Shown here: positions 26,913 to 34,804 of the stretch, in pieces
Position numbering within the stretch: position 1 is the first letter of the stretch
How the letters are laid out: every line of letters starts with the position of its first letter
Assembly: GCA_026388985.1 (NCBI GenBank)
Contig: JAPLIS010000020.1
Span: 62,001-126,000 of the forward strand
Reading direction: 5' to 3'
DNA length: 64,000 nt
Origin: Candidatus Babelota bacterium
Lineage (GTDB): Bacteria > Babelota > Babeliae > Babelales > Vermiphilaceae
Position numbers and translations under genes: made by a program
Notes under the pieces: generated by a model
Told to the model about the DNA's origin: nothing
What the model saw: only the letters and a program-made list of their open reading frames with translations
Databases searched by the model: none

Positions 26913-28128
26913 TGATCGTATTATAGTATCAATAGATGTGGGCACTACAAAAATGTGTGTATTGGTGGCTCATCAGCTCGATGGTGATCGCTTTGAAATA
27001 ATTGGTGTTGGTAGAGCCCCATCAGAAGGTCTACGCAAGGGTGTTGTGGTTGATGTGAGTAAGGCAGTGCGGTCAATTAGGCAGGCGGTCAAAGAGGCTG
27101 AATTAATGGCCGGAGTAATGATTGAATCAGCCTATGTGGGCATTTCTGGTGGACACATACTATCAATTAATTCACATGGAGTGGTTCCTATTAAAAGGGG
27201 CCAAATAGATTATGGAGATATCGAGCGAGCTCTTGCGGCTGCACAGGCAGTACCAATAGAGCAGGATCATCAAATTTTGCATGTATTACCGCAATATTTT
27301 GTGATTGATGCTCGCGACAAGGTAATGGCGCCAATTGGCATGCATGGTATTCGTCTTGAGGTGCAGGCACATATTGTTATGGGAGCGGTTGCATCGGTAC
27401 AAAACTTGGTACACTGTTGTCAGATGGCTGGCGTTAAGGTGAAAGATATTATTTTAGAGCAGCTTGCTTCAGCTGATGCAGTTTTGAGTAAAGATGAGCG
27501 TGAGTTGGGGGTAGCTGTTCTTGATATTGGAGGAGGCACTTCTGATCTTGCCTTATATCAGCATGGCAGTATTAGACATACTATGGTGCTACCTGTTGCA
27601 GGCAATCATTTTACTAATGATGTGGCGATAGGATTGCGTACTACGCTTGGCGAAGCGGAGCGTATAAAAAAAGAGTATGGGCATACTCTTTTTGATGTGT
27701 TAGAAAAAGATGAGCTTATAGAAATTGAAATGGTGCATGGCAATGATAGTCAGATAGTAAGGGTGAGCAATCTAACTCATATTCTGCGTCCACGCGCACA
27801 GGAGCTATTGCGCTTGGTATATGAAGAAATAGCAAAAAGACAGCTATTTCCTTTTATGCCGGCAGGTTTAGTGTTAACGGGCGGCGGATCTTTATTGCGG
27901 GGGATGCAGGAATCTGCGGAATCGTTATTTAATATACCGGTCAGAATAGGTCGACCTCAAGTCGAGTTTGATTCGCCAAATTCATTATACAGTCCTATTT
28001 ATGCAACAGGGTATGGCTTGTTGGTTCATGCTCTTAAAAAACAAGCGGGTTCTTTTGGCCAAGTCAGTGGGCCTGTATATAAACGGGTACTTGCAAGTAT
28101 GAAGTCATGGGTAGCAGATTTTTTTTAA
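26896..28128 (+). CDS. ftsA: Cell division protein FtsA
   Basis: Actin-like ATPase that tethers FtsZ rings to the membrane. The 410 residues show phosphate-1 IVSIDVGTTKMCVLV, phosphate-2 AVLDIGGGTSDLALY and adenosine motif LTGGGSLLRGM. The last residues (GPVYKRVLASMKSWVADFF) form an amphipathic membrane-binding helix as in other FtsA proteins. It overlaps the end of ftsQ and is followed by ftsZ after 25 nt, so the three genes are one operon. Confidence 0.97.
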   Translation: MARIFNDRIIVSIDVGTTKMCVLVAHQLDGDRFEIIGVGRAPSEGLRKGVVVDVSKAVRSIRQAVKEAELMAGVMIESAYVGISGGHILSINSHGVVPIKRGQIDYGDIERALAAAQAVPIEQDHQILHVLPQYFVIDARDKVMAPIGMHGIRLEVQAHIVMGAVASVQNLVHCCQMAGVKVKDIILEQLASADAVLSKDERELGVAVLDIGGGTSDLALYQHGSIRHTMVLPVAGNHFTNDVAIGLRTTLGEAERIKKEYGHTLFDVLEKDELIEIEMVHGNDSQIVRVSNLTHILRPRAQELLRLVYEEIAKRQLFPFMPAGLVLTGGGSLLRGMQESAESLFNIPVRIGRPQVEFDSPNSLYSPIYATGYGLLVHALKKQAGSFGQVSGPVYKRVLASMKSWVADFF

Positions 28129-28153
28129 TATTATTTTTGTGAGGGGAGAGATA

Positions 28154-29389
28154 ATGATTGAATTTGAAGTTGAACAGTTCCAATTAAGCAAGGTTAATGC
28201 ATCAATTAAGGTGATAGGTGTTGGCGGAGCTGGGGGCAATACGGTCAATTGTATTATTGAGTCTGGATGCTCTGGTATTGAATTTGTGGTAATGAATACT
28301 GATGCCCAGGTGCTTGAATTTTCGAAAGCAAAAACAAAAATTCAAATTGGGGTTAAGGCAACAAAGGGTCTTGGTACAGGCACTGATGCTGAATTAGGTA
28401 AGCGATCTGCAGAGGAGGATTTAGACAAGGTCATGGAAGCCCTTGAGGGGGCGGATATCGTATTTATTACTGCTGGCATGGGGGGAGGTACTGGTTCAGG
28501 CGCAGCTCCGGTTATTGCCAAAGCTTTGCGAGAAAAAGGTATTTTATCGATTGCAGTAGTCACCAAGCCATTTTTATTTGAAGGCAAAAGGCGTGCACGC
28601 ATAGCTGATCAAGCCATACATGCATTAGCCCAAGATGTTGATACTTTATTAGTTATTCCTAATCAAAAATTGCTAGAGATTGCCGGGCAAGAAGTTTCGA
28701 TGATAGAAGGATTTGCCATGATTAATGAAGTGCTTGCGCAATCAGTACGTGGTATTTCTGATATTATTATTAGGCCTGGCCATATTAATGTTGATTTTGC
28801 TGATGTACGGACCATCATGAAAGATCGTGGTCTTGCCATTATGGGCACCGGTGTAGCATCGGGAGAACATCGAGCAAAAGAGGCTGCATTAAAAGCGATT
28901 TCTTCGCCATTGCTTGAAAATATGAGTATTGCAGGAGCTCATAGTGTGCTTATGAATATTACGGCGGGTAAAAATCTTGGTTTGCATGAAATTAGTCAGG
29001 CGGCATCGGTAATATATGAACAAGCGCATGAAGATGCCAATATCATAATTGGTTCGGTGATAGATGATAGTTTCAGCGATAAAATTAGCATTACTGTTAT
29101 AGCTACAGGTTTTGAAAAAACAGTGGCATCGGTAGTCAGTGCTGATACAGTGACTAAAAAAGATGTTTATATTCAGCCTACAGTTAGGGCTGAACAGGCA
29201 GGGTCTCATTTTTATCAATCACCGCAGATGGCAGAAAAGCAAACTTTTGAGAGTAGTGATAAAATGAATGTGGGATCGAAAAAAGAAGAAGTCACAGGGT
29301 TTAAGCAAGAGGATTCCGCGGGAGCTACCTTGCTAGATATTAATGATCTTGATATTCCGTCTTTTTTACGGCAAGAAAAGCAGCAATAG
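28154..29389 (+). CDS. ftsZ: Cell division protein FtsZ
   Basis: Tubulin-like GTPase that forms the division ring. From ATG at 28154 (GAGGGGAGAG upstream; a GTG five codons earlier is the alternative) it is 411 residues. VIGVGGAGGNTVN, the tubulin signature GGGTGSGAAPV, NTDAQ and FEGKRR are present. A variable linker (about 320-390) ends in the conserved C-terminal peptide LDIPSFLRQ, which binds FtsA. Obligate intracellular groups such as Chlamydiae lack ftsZ, so its presence with ftsQ and ftsA argues against that phylum. Confidence 0.98.
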   Translation: MIEFEVEQFQLSKVNASIKVIGVGGAGGNTVNCIIESGCSGIEFVVMNTDAQVLEFSKAKTKIQIGVKATKGLGTGTDAELGKRSAEEDLDKVMEALEGADIVFITAGMGGGTGSGAAPVIAKALREKGILSIAVVTKPFLFEGKRRARIADQAIHALAQDVDTLLVIPNQKLLEIAGQEVSMIEGFAMINEVLAQSVRGISDIIIRPGHINVDFADVRTIMKDRGLAIMGTGVASGEHRAKEAALKAISSPLLENMSIAGAHSVLMNITAGKNLGLHEISQAASVIYEQAHEDANIIIGSVIDDSFSDKISITVIATGFEKTVASVVSADTVTKKDVYIQPTVRAEQAGSHFYQSPQMAEKQTFESSDKMNVGSKKEEVTGFKQEDSAGATLLDINDLDIPSFLRQEKQQ

Positions 29390-29488
29390 AGCTGATTATT
29401 GTAATTATAGTGGCTGCTGTATGGGAGTACTTATAGTGTACAAGCTGGTAGAATTATAGTAGTTCTCTATAGAGTTAGATGAGTTAGT

Positions 29489-29528
29489 AAAAGAGGGTGC
29501 TTTATGCAAGCACCCTCTTTTGTATTTT
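29489..29528. terminator. Bidirectional terminator after ftsZ
   Basis: A 14-bp perfect stem AAAAGAGGGTGCTT/AAGCACCCTCTTTT with a 5-nt loop (29489-29521) between convergent genes; U-rich tail on the plus side. Confidence 0.9.
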
Positions 29529-29600
29529 TGCGTCTATTCTATTGTTTATAGTGTGTTTTTATTCTATATTATTTTAGAACCTAGATTCACACACTTCGCA
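29521..29600. repeat. Duplicated 3' flank, copy 1 (pairs with 30742-30821)
   Basis: The 3' end of the NZF-RING gene and about 50 bp beyond its stop align without gaps to 30742-30821; the stops lie at the same offset. The duplication therefore included non-coding DNA. Confidence 0.75.
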
Positions 29601-30605
29601 CGTTTGCGCATTGCTAGCATTTTCATACGTACAGATAGCGCAAGCTTTTAGAGCAGCTGCCGGAGCAGGTTGTTGGTGCTTCAATGATGATCTGTTAAAT
29701 TCTGCTTGAAGCTGCGCAAAGTGTGCCCGTTGCTCTGGTGTTATTGTTGTTAAAAAAGCAGGGAGCTTGTTTTCTTCTTCTTCCCCTAAGTTACATGCAG
29801 GACATTTAATCGCTCTTATAATAACAGGTCTTTCTAGTCGGTGTCCGTCAACAATGCTTATTTCTATGCCGGGATTTTGTGCCGCATCAAGCATGCCTTG
29901 TTTGCAGTCAGTGCACATAACATGCCTGCATTTATCATTAGCATGACATAAGTCATTACCGTCCACTTGCATACAATCTGCAAGTGTTTCCTGGCAAACG
30001 CTGCATTGAGGGGTATCTTGAGATTTTGTCATTTTTTGTAAAATATGGCTTATAAAAGGTCTATCTTGTGGACGGGCAGTAACTGCAAGGGCGAGCATAG
30101 TTTGATCAGCTGCCATCTCTTTTTCATCCTCTTTTTCATCTTCTTCAGGTTGTACAACTGCAGGCGATGGAGCTAATACGGCAGCCTTTTCCTGTTGTGC
30201 TTTGAGTTGACCTAACCGAGCTGCTTCTTGAAGCTGAGCTGCTTCTTGAAAATCAGCTTGTTCAGCAGCGACCATTGCAGCTATTGCACTATCTTGCGCG
30301 CTTTGCGCAGCTTGCAGGGCTCTCCTTTCATGCACAGCAGCGTTATCTTCAGCGTGTAAGCGTGCAATGAGAGCTTCAGTTGCTCGGTCAGCAGCTTGTC
30401 TAGCTGCTACATTGCGGAGTATTCCTGCTTGTTGACGAGCTGGTGATAAATCGCAATCGCACGCCTCACAACGATTTACGTTTTCTGCATTCATAAGGGT
30501 ACAGATTGGGCATGTTATTGCCATTGCCATATCAACTGCTTCTGCTGCAGCATGCATGAGTGGCATGCTCAGTAACAAAGTTATTGATAATAGTATTCTT
30601 TTCAT
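29574..30605 (-). CDS. Exported NZF-RING-NZF protein
   Basis: 343 residues with signal peptide MKRILLSITLLLSMPLMHA; GGAGG upstream of ATG. Order: NZF/RanBP2 finger (C32, C35, C46, C49, spacing C-x2-C-x3-N-x6-C-x2-C), Ala/Gln/Glu-rich coiled coil (55-145), acidic linker (152-165), C3HC4 RING (C201, C204, C226, H228, C231, C234, C268, C271; NDKCRHVMCTDC, KCPAC), short helix, and a second NZF (C322, C325, C336, C339). The Trp usually before the first Cys is missing. NZF fingers bind ubiquitin in Npl4, TAB2 and HOIL-1, and RING fingers bind E2s, so the architecture is that of a ubiquitin E3-like effector (inference). Paralogue of the next gene. Confidence 0.82.
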   Translation of the reverse strand: MKRILLSITLLLSMPLMHAAAEAVDMAMAITCPICTLMNAENVNRCEACDCDLSPARQQAGILRNVAARQAADRATEALIARLHAEDNAAVHERRALQAAQSAQDSAIAAMVAAEQADFQEAAQLQEAARLGQLKAQQEKAAVLAPSPAVVQPEEDEKEDEKEMAADQTMLALAVTARPQDRPFISHILQKMTKSQDTPQCSVCQETLADCMQVDGNDLCHANDKCRHVMCTDCKQGMLDAAQNPGIEISIVDGHRLERPVIIRAIKCPACNLGEEEENKLPAFLTTITPEQRAHFAQLQAEFNRSSLKHQQPAPAAALKACAICTYENASNAQTCEVCESRF

Positions 30606-30741
30606 GATAAACCTCCATTATATAGTTTTTTGTGCCTAACACCACGTTAGGCAGCATCCATTTACTATTCAGTTTATATAAAAAATAATTTTTGTCTATT
30701 AATTTATTTTTCAGTCAGAATATATATAGGAGCATCTATTC

Positions 30742-30821
30742 TGTGTTTTTACGTCTATTTTGTTTTTTATAGCGTGTTTTTATTGTGCAGTATTTTAGAG
30801 CCTAGCTTCACATATTTCACA
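30742..30821. repeat. Duplicated 3' flank, copy 2 (pairs with 29521-29600)
   Basis: Second copy of the 3' flank, adjoining the end of the RING-NZF paralogue. Confidence 0.75.
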
Positions 30822-31739
30822 CTCACGCGCATGAATATTGTTGTAAAAAGTACAGATAGCGCAAACTTTTGCGCCATCGGGAAATAATCTATCTCCTTGG
30901 CAGTAGCAATTGGGGTGTAGCTCGCAACAGATAGCCGCAGCATCGTCAAGTGCTGCCGGAGCAGGTTGTTGTTGTGGTAATCGTGATCTGTTAAATTCTG
31001 CTTGAAGTTGAGCAAATTGTGCCCGTTGCTCTGCTGTTATTGTTGTTAAAAAGGCAGGGAGCCTGTTCTCTTCTGCTTCACTTACGTTACATGCAGGACA
31101 TTTAGAAGCTCTTATAATAACAGGTCTTTCTAGTCGATGTCCGTCAACTATATGTACGTCCATATCGGGATTTCTTTCGGCAGCAAGCATGCCTTGTTTG
31201 CAGTTAGCGCATATGATATGTGCGCATTTATCATTAGCATGGCATAAATTATTACCGTTTTCTTTCATACAATCTGCAAGTGTTTGCTGGCAAACGCTGC
31301 ATTCAGGGGTTGCTTCTTTAAGTTGTGTTAAAATATGTTTTATAAGATTTTTATTTTGTGGGTGGGCAGTAACTGCAAGCGCAAGCATTGTTGCATCAGC
31401 TATTTCAGGGGCTGGTCCTGGTAATGGTGCTGGTAATGGTGCTGGTGCTGGCTTATTGCTATTTTTTGCGCGCAAAAGTGCATATGTGACGGCTGCTGAG
31501 GTTACAAGTGAACAAAAGCGGCGGACGTAGTGGCCAGGCCCGCAACCCCATAAGGCGTCTTTAGCTGCGATAGCTTTTATTTTAACCCACTGAGTGTACG
31601 TTATTGGGGTAGCTTCTACGATTGAATACTGTGTATGTACTTTTTTTGAGTTTATTTCTGTGGCTGCATAAAGTGGGCAGGTTACATTAAAGGCTAATAA
31701 AGCCGTTAAGAGTAAGTTTTTTATGTTTAGTCTTTTCAC
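30795..31739 (-). CDS. Exported RING-NZF protein (paralogue)
   Basis: 314 residues from a GTG start (31737-31739) with GGGGA upstream; signal peptide ends near CPLYA-A (about residue 25). A hydrophobic stretch at 76-90 and a Pro/Ala linker (97-111) replace the first NZF and coiled coil of its neighbour. From residue 114 the two proteins are closely similar: RING C147, C150, C172, H174, C177, C180, C214, C217 and final NZF C293, C296, C307, C310. This NZF reads CTFYN, keeping the Thr-Phe pair that contacts ubiquitin in Npl4 and TAB2. An extra Cys-rich insert (CCELHPNCYC, 271-280) precedes it. Same strand as its paralogue, with 189 nt between them. Confidence 0.82.
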   Translation of the reverse strand: MKRLNIKNLLLTALLAFNVTCPLYAATEINSKKVHTQYSIVEATPITYTQWVKIKAIAAKDALWGCGPGHYVRRFCSLVTSAAVTYALLRAKNSNKPAPAPLPAPLPGPAPEIADATMLALAVTAHPQNKNLIKHILTQLKEATPECSVCQQTLADCMKENGNNLCHANDKCAHIICANCKQGMLAAERNPDMDVHIVDGHRLERPVIIRASKCPACNVSEAEENRLPAFLTTITAEQRAQFAQLQAEFNRSRLPQQQPAPAALDDAAAICCELHPNCYCQGDRLFPDGAKVCAICTFYNNIHARECEICEARL

Positions 31740-32107
31740 CGCGTTCCCCTAGGTAACTAGTTATAAAAAGCTTTTGCTCACACAATGGTAGTAAAAAAGC
31801 ATTATTGCCCAGAGTGTCACTATTAATGATATCGTAATAATTTTTCTTTTATAGGGCTATCAGGTATTTATCGCTTATAATACTCAGATAGAAACTTTTT
31901 GTAAGAACCTATTTTACATAGTTCACGTGTGATGAGTAAGTAAAGCTGTATGAATAGAGTGCCTCAACTCTATAAGAAGCATTGAGCAAAAGGTGAGGCT
32001 GTGTTATAGTTTCAGATATTATAAACAATAGCATATTTACTTTTGTTATCTTGTCGGTTTACACTACCTAAAGATACGCACAAAAGTTTTTGAGATAAGG
32101 GTTTTCA
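31740..32107. other. 368-bp divergent intergenic region before secA
   Basis: It must hold promoters for secA and the RING-NZF gene. TATAAT occurs near 31878 without a good -35, and TTTACT-18-TACACT lies near 32040-32070; neither is convincing. No RNA gene recognised. Confidence 0.4.
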
Positions 32108-34633
32108 ATGATAACACGCATATTGGCAAAGATTTTAGGTACAGACAATGATCGACGGTTGCGCACATTGCGACCAATAGTTGAAAGAATCAACTATTTT
32201 GAAAAAGAGATAAGCTCTTTAACTGATGATTTTATAGCGCTTAAAACAAATCAGTTTAGAGAACAGTTAGCTCGCGGCAAGAGCTTAGATGATATTCTGC
32301 CAGAAGCATTTGCAGTGGTTAGAGAAATGGCTAAGCGTAAATTGGGACAACGTCATTATGATGTGCAATTGTTGGGTGGTATAGCGCTACACCAGGGTAA
32401 AATTGCAGAAATGAAAACAGGAGAAGGTAAAACGTTAACCGCAACATTGCCCCTCTATCTTAATGCATTAACGGGAAAAGGTGTTCATTTGGTAACGGTT
32501 AACGATTATCTTGCGGGCCGTGATGCTGAATGGATGGCTCCTATTTATAACTCTTTAGGTTTAACAATTACTGCTCTTGCTCATGATATGGGTGATGAGG
32601 AGCGCAAAAAAGCCTATCAATCAGATATTTTGTATGCAACAAACAATGAGCTTGGTTTTGATTATTTACGCGACAATATGAAGTTTCGGCTTGAAGATTA
32701 TGTACAACGTGATTTATCATATGCCATTGTTGATGAGGTTGACTCTATTTTAATTGATGAGGCGCGAACACCTCTTATTATTTCTGGGTCTGCTGATAAA
32801 AGCAGTAAATTATATGAAGATGTTAATCGAGTGGTGGCACGATTAAAAAAAGATGAACATTATGAGGTTGATGAAAAAACGCGCAATGCACAGCTGACTG
32901 AAGCGGGTAATGATAAAGTTGAGCAGGTTTTTAATATAGAAAATATCTATGCGGTTGAACATTTAAACCTTGTGCACCATTTGCAGCAAGCTCTCAAGGC
33001 TCATGCTCTTTTTAAACGTGATATTGACTATGTAGTCAAAGATGACAAAGTTTTAATTGTTGATGAGTTTACTGGGCGTATTTTGTCAGGGCGCCGGTAT
33101 AGCGATGGCCTTCATCAGGCGCTTGAAGCCAAAGAAGGGGTTACCATTGAACGTGAAAGCCAGACTCTTGCTTCGATCACGTTGCAAAACTATTTCCGTC
33201 TTTATGGAAAACTCGCAGGTATGACAGGTACAGCCGTAACTGAAGCGGAAGAGTTTTATAGTATTTATAAATTAGATGTGCTTTCTATTCCTACCAATCA
33301 GCCACTGATACGTGAAGATAAACCTGATTTGATTTTTTTAACTAAAAAAGCAAAATATAAGGCCATTGCTGAAGATGTAAGGGAGCGTCATGCAAAAAAA
33401 CAGCCGGTTCTTATTGGTACTGTTGCTATTGAAACATCAGAGTTGATTAGTGCTGTTTTACGGCAAAATGGGCTTGTTCATGAAGTGCTGAATGCAAAGC
33501 AACATGAAAGAGAAGCAGAAATTGTTGAAAAAGCGGGCCAGCCAGGGCACATTACTATTGCAACTAATATGGCCGGACGTGGAACAGATATTAAGCTATC
33601 TGCCGCTTCAAAAGAGGCTGGGGGTCTTTATATTCTTGGCACTGAGCGGCATGAAAGTCGCCGTATTGATAATCAGTTGCGTGGGCGTTCTGGACGTCAA
33701 GGTGATGCAGGGGAATCACGATTTTATATATCTCTTGAAGATGATTTGATACGTATTTTTGGGGGAGACTCTGTCAAACGTAATATGGAACGTGCAGGCA
33801 TGTTAGAAGATGAGGTTATTGAGTCTTCTTTCCTTTCTAAAAAAATTGAACAGGCCCAAGAGCGAGTTGAAAAAAACAACTACGAAACCCGTAAACATTT
33901 GCTTGAATATGATGATGTGTTAAATCAGCAACGTAAGGTGATTTATAGATATCGTCGCGATGTTCTAGAGGGTCAAGATCAGATCATTGATCTTATTCGT
34001 GATTTTATTGTCCGCACAGTGCAAACATTAGCAGAACGTTTAATGCCAACATCAGATGCGGTAACACGTGAATCAGTAGATGCATTATTTGCAGCATGTA
34101 TGCGCTTAACGGGCTTAAGTCGTCAAGATTTAGATACTGCTGGCATTAACACCAAAAACGGGGAACAGTTACAAACAGATACGATTAACTTTTTATTAGA
34201 AAAATATGATCTGTATCGCCGTCAAGCAGATCAACAGGAAGTTCAACAAGCAGAAAAGTGGCTTATGTTAGAAGCGATTGATAAAGCGTGGAAGCAGCAT
34301 ATGCTTAATCTTGATCACTTAAAAGAAGGTATAGGGCTACGCAAAAATCCACTTATAGAATATAAGCGTGAAGCTTTTGACATGTTTAAAGAGATGCTTT
34401 CTGATGTGCAAGCAGAGGTTGTTCATCACATATTCCATTTAAATTTTGAGCACTTTAATTCGCATGAAATAGAAGCACAGCGTGAAAAAGAGCTTGAGCA
34501 GATGAGTTTGATTGGGTCTGAAGGTGAAATGGCAAATCCTGAAACAGTTCATAGTCATGAACCTAAAGTTGGCAGAAACGATATGTGCCCTTGTGGTTCA
34601 GGTGAAAAGTTTAAAAAATGTTGCGGTAAATAA
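32108..34633 (+). CDS. secA: Preprotein translocase ATPase SecA
   Basis: Drives Sec-dependent export, which most of the unusual proteins in this window need. The 841 residues have Walker A region [21 protein letters not shown]-type [23 protein letters not shown], the helicase motifs [12 protein letters not shown] and [11 protein letters not shown], and the scaffold/wing domains. The C-terminal zinc tail ([13 protein letters not shown]) that binds SecB and the ribosome is intact. AAGGG precedes the ATG. Monocistronic, ended by a very long hairpin. Confidence 0.98.
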   Translation: MITRILAKILGTDNDRRLRTLRPIVERINYFEKEISSLTDDFIALKTNQFREQLARGKSLDDILPEAFAVVREMAKRKLGQRHYDVQLLGGIALHQGKIAEMKTGEGKTLTATLPLYLNALTGKGVHLVTVNDYLAGRDAEWMAPIYNSLGLTITALAHDMGDEERKKAYQSDILYATNNELGFDYLRDNMKFRLEDYVQRDLSYAIVDEVDSILIDEARTPLIISGSADKSSKLYEDVNRVVARLKKDEHYEVDEKTRNAQLTEAGNDKVEQVFNIENIYAVEHLNLVHHLQQALKAHALFKRDIDYVVKDDKVLIVDEFTGRILSGRRYSDGLHQALEAKEGVTIERESQTLASITLQNYFRLYGKLAGMTGTAVTEAEEFYSIYKLDVLSIPTNQPLIREDKPDLIFLTKKAKYKAIAEDVRERHAKKQPVLIGTVAIETSELISAVLRQNGLVHEVLNAKQHEREAEIVEKAGQPGHITIATNMAGRGTDIKLSAASKEAGGLYILGTERHESRRIDNQLRGRSGRQGDAGESRFYISLEDDLIRIFGGDSVKRNMERAGMLEDEVIESSFLSKKIEQAQERVEKNNYETRKHLLEYDDVLNQQRKVIYRYRRDVLEGQDQIIDLIRDFIVRTVQTLAERLMPTSDAVTRESVDALFAACMRLTGLSRQDLDTAGINTKNGEQLQTDTINFLLEKYDLYRRQADQQEVQQAEKWLMLEAIDKAWKQHMLNLDHLKEGIGLRKNPLIEYKREAFDMFKEMLSDVQAEVVHHIFHLNFEHFNSHEIEAQREKELEQMSLIGSEGEMANPETVHSHEPKVGRNDMCPCGSGEKFKKCCGK

Positions 34634-34735
34634 AAAGAGAGTTAAGTTGCACCTGATTGCACAGTATATTTTAGAAGTTACAAAATAGAGCTATAAAGTA
34701 TAAGTTTAACGTATAGTTTAATCATATATATACGC

Positions 34736-34799
34736 TATAAAATATAAAGAAAGAGAGAGCGAACGTCACAGTTCACTCTCTCTTTCTTTATATTTTATA
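34736..34799. terminator. Long bidirectional hairpin after secA
   Basis: Arms of about 28 bp (TATAAAATATAAAGAAAGAG... and its complement) with one mismatch and a 6-nt loop, between convergent genes. Much longer than a usual terminator stem. Confidence 0.8.
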
Positions 34800-34804
34800 A
34801 CAAA

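Noticed and set aside
31870-31890. TATAAT before secA as a promoter
   Set aside because: No acceptable -35 hexamer at 16-18 nt, and it lies more than 200 nt from the ATG.
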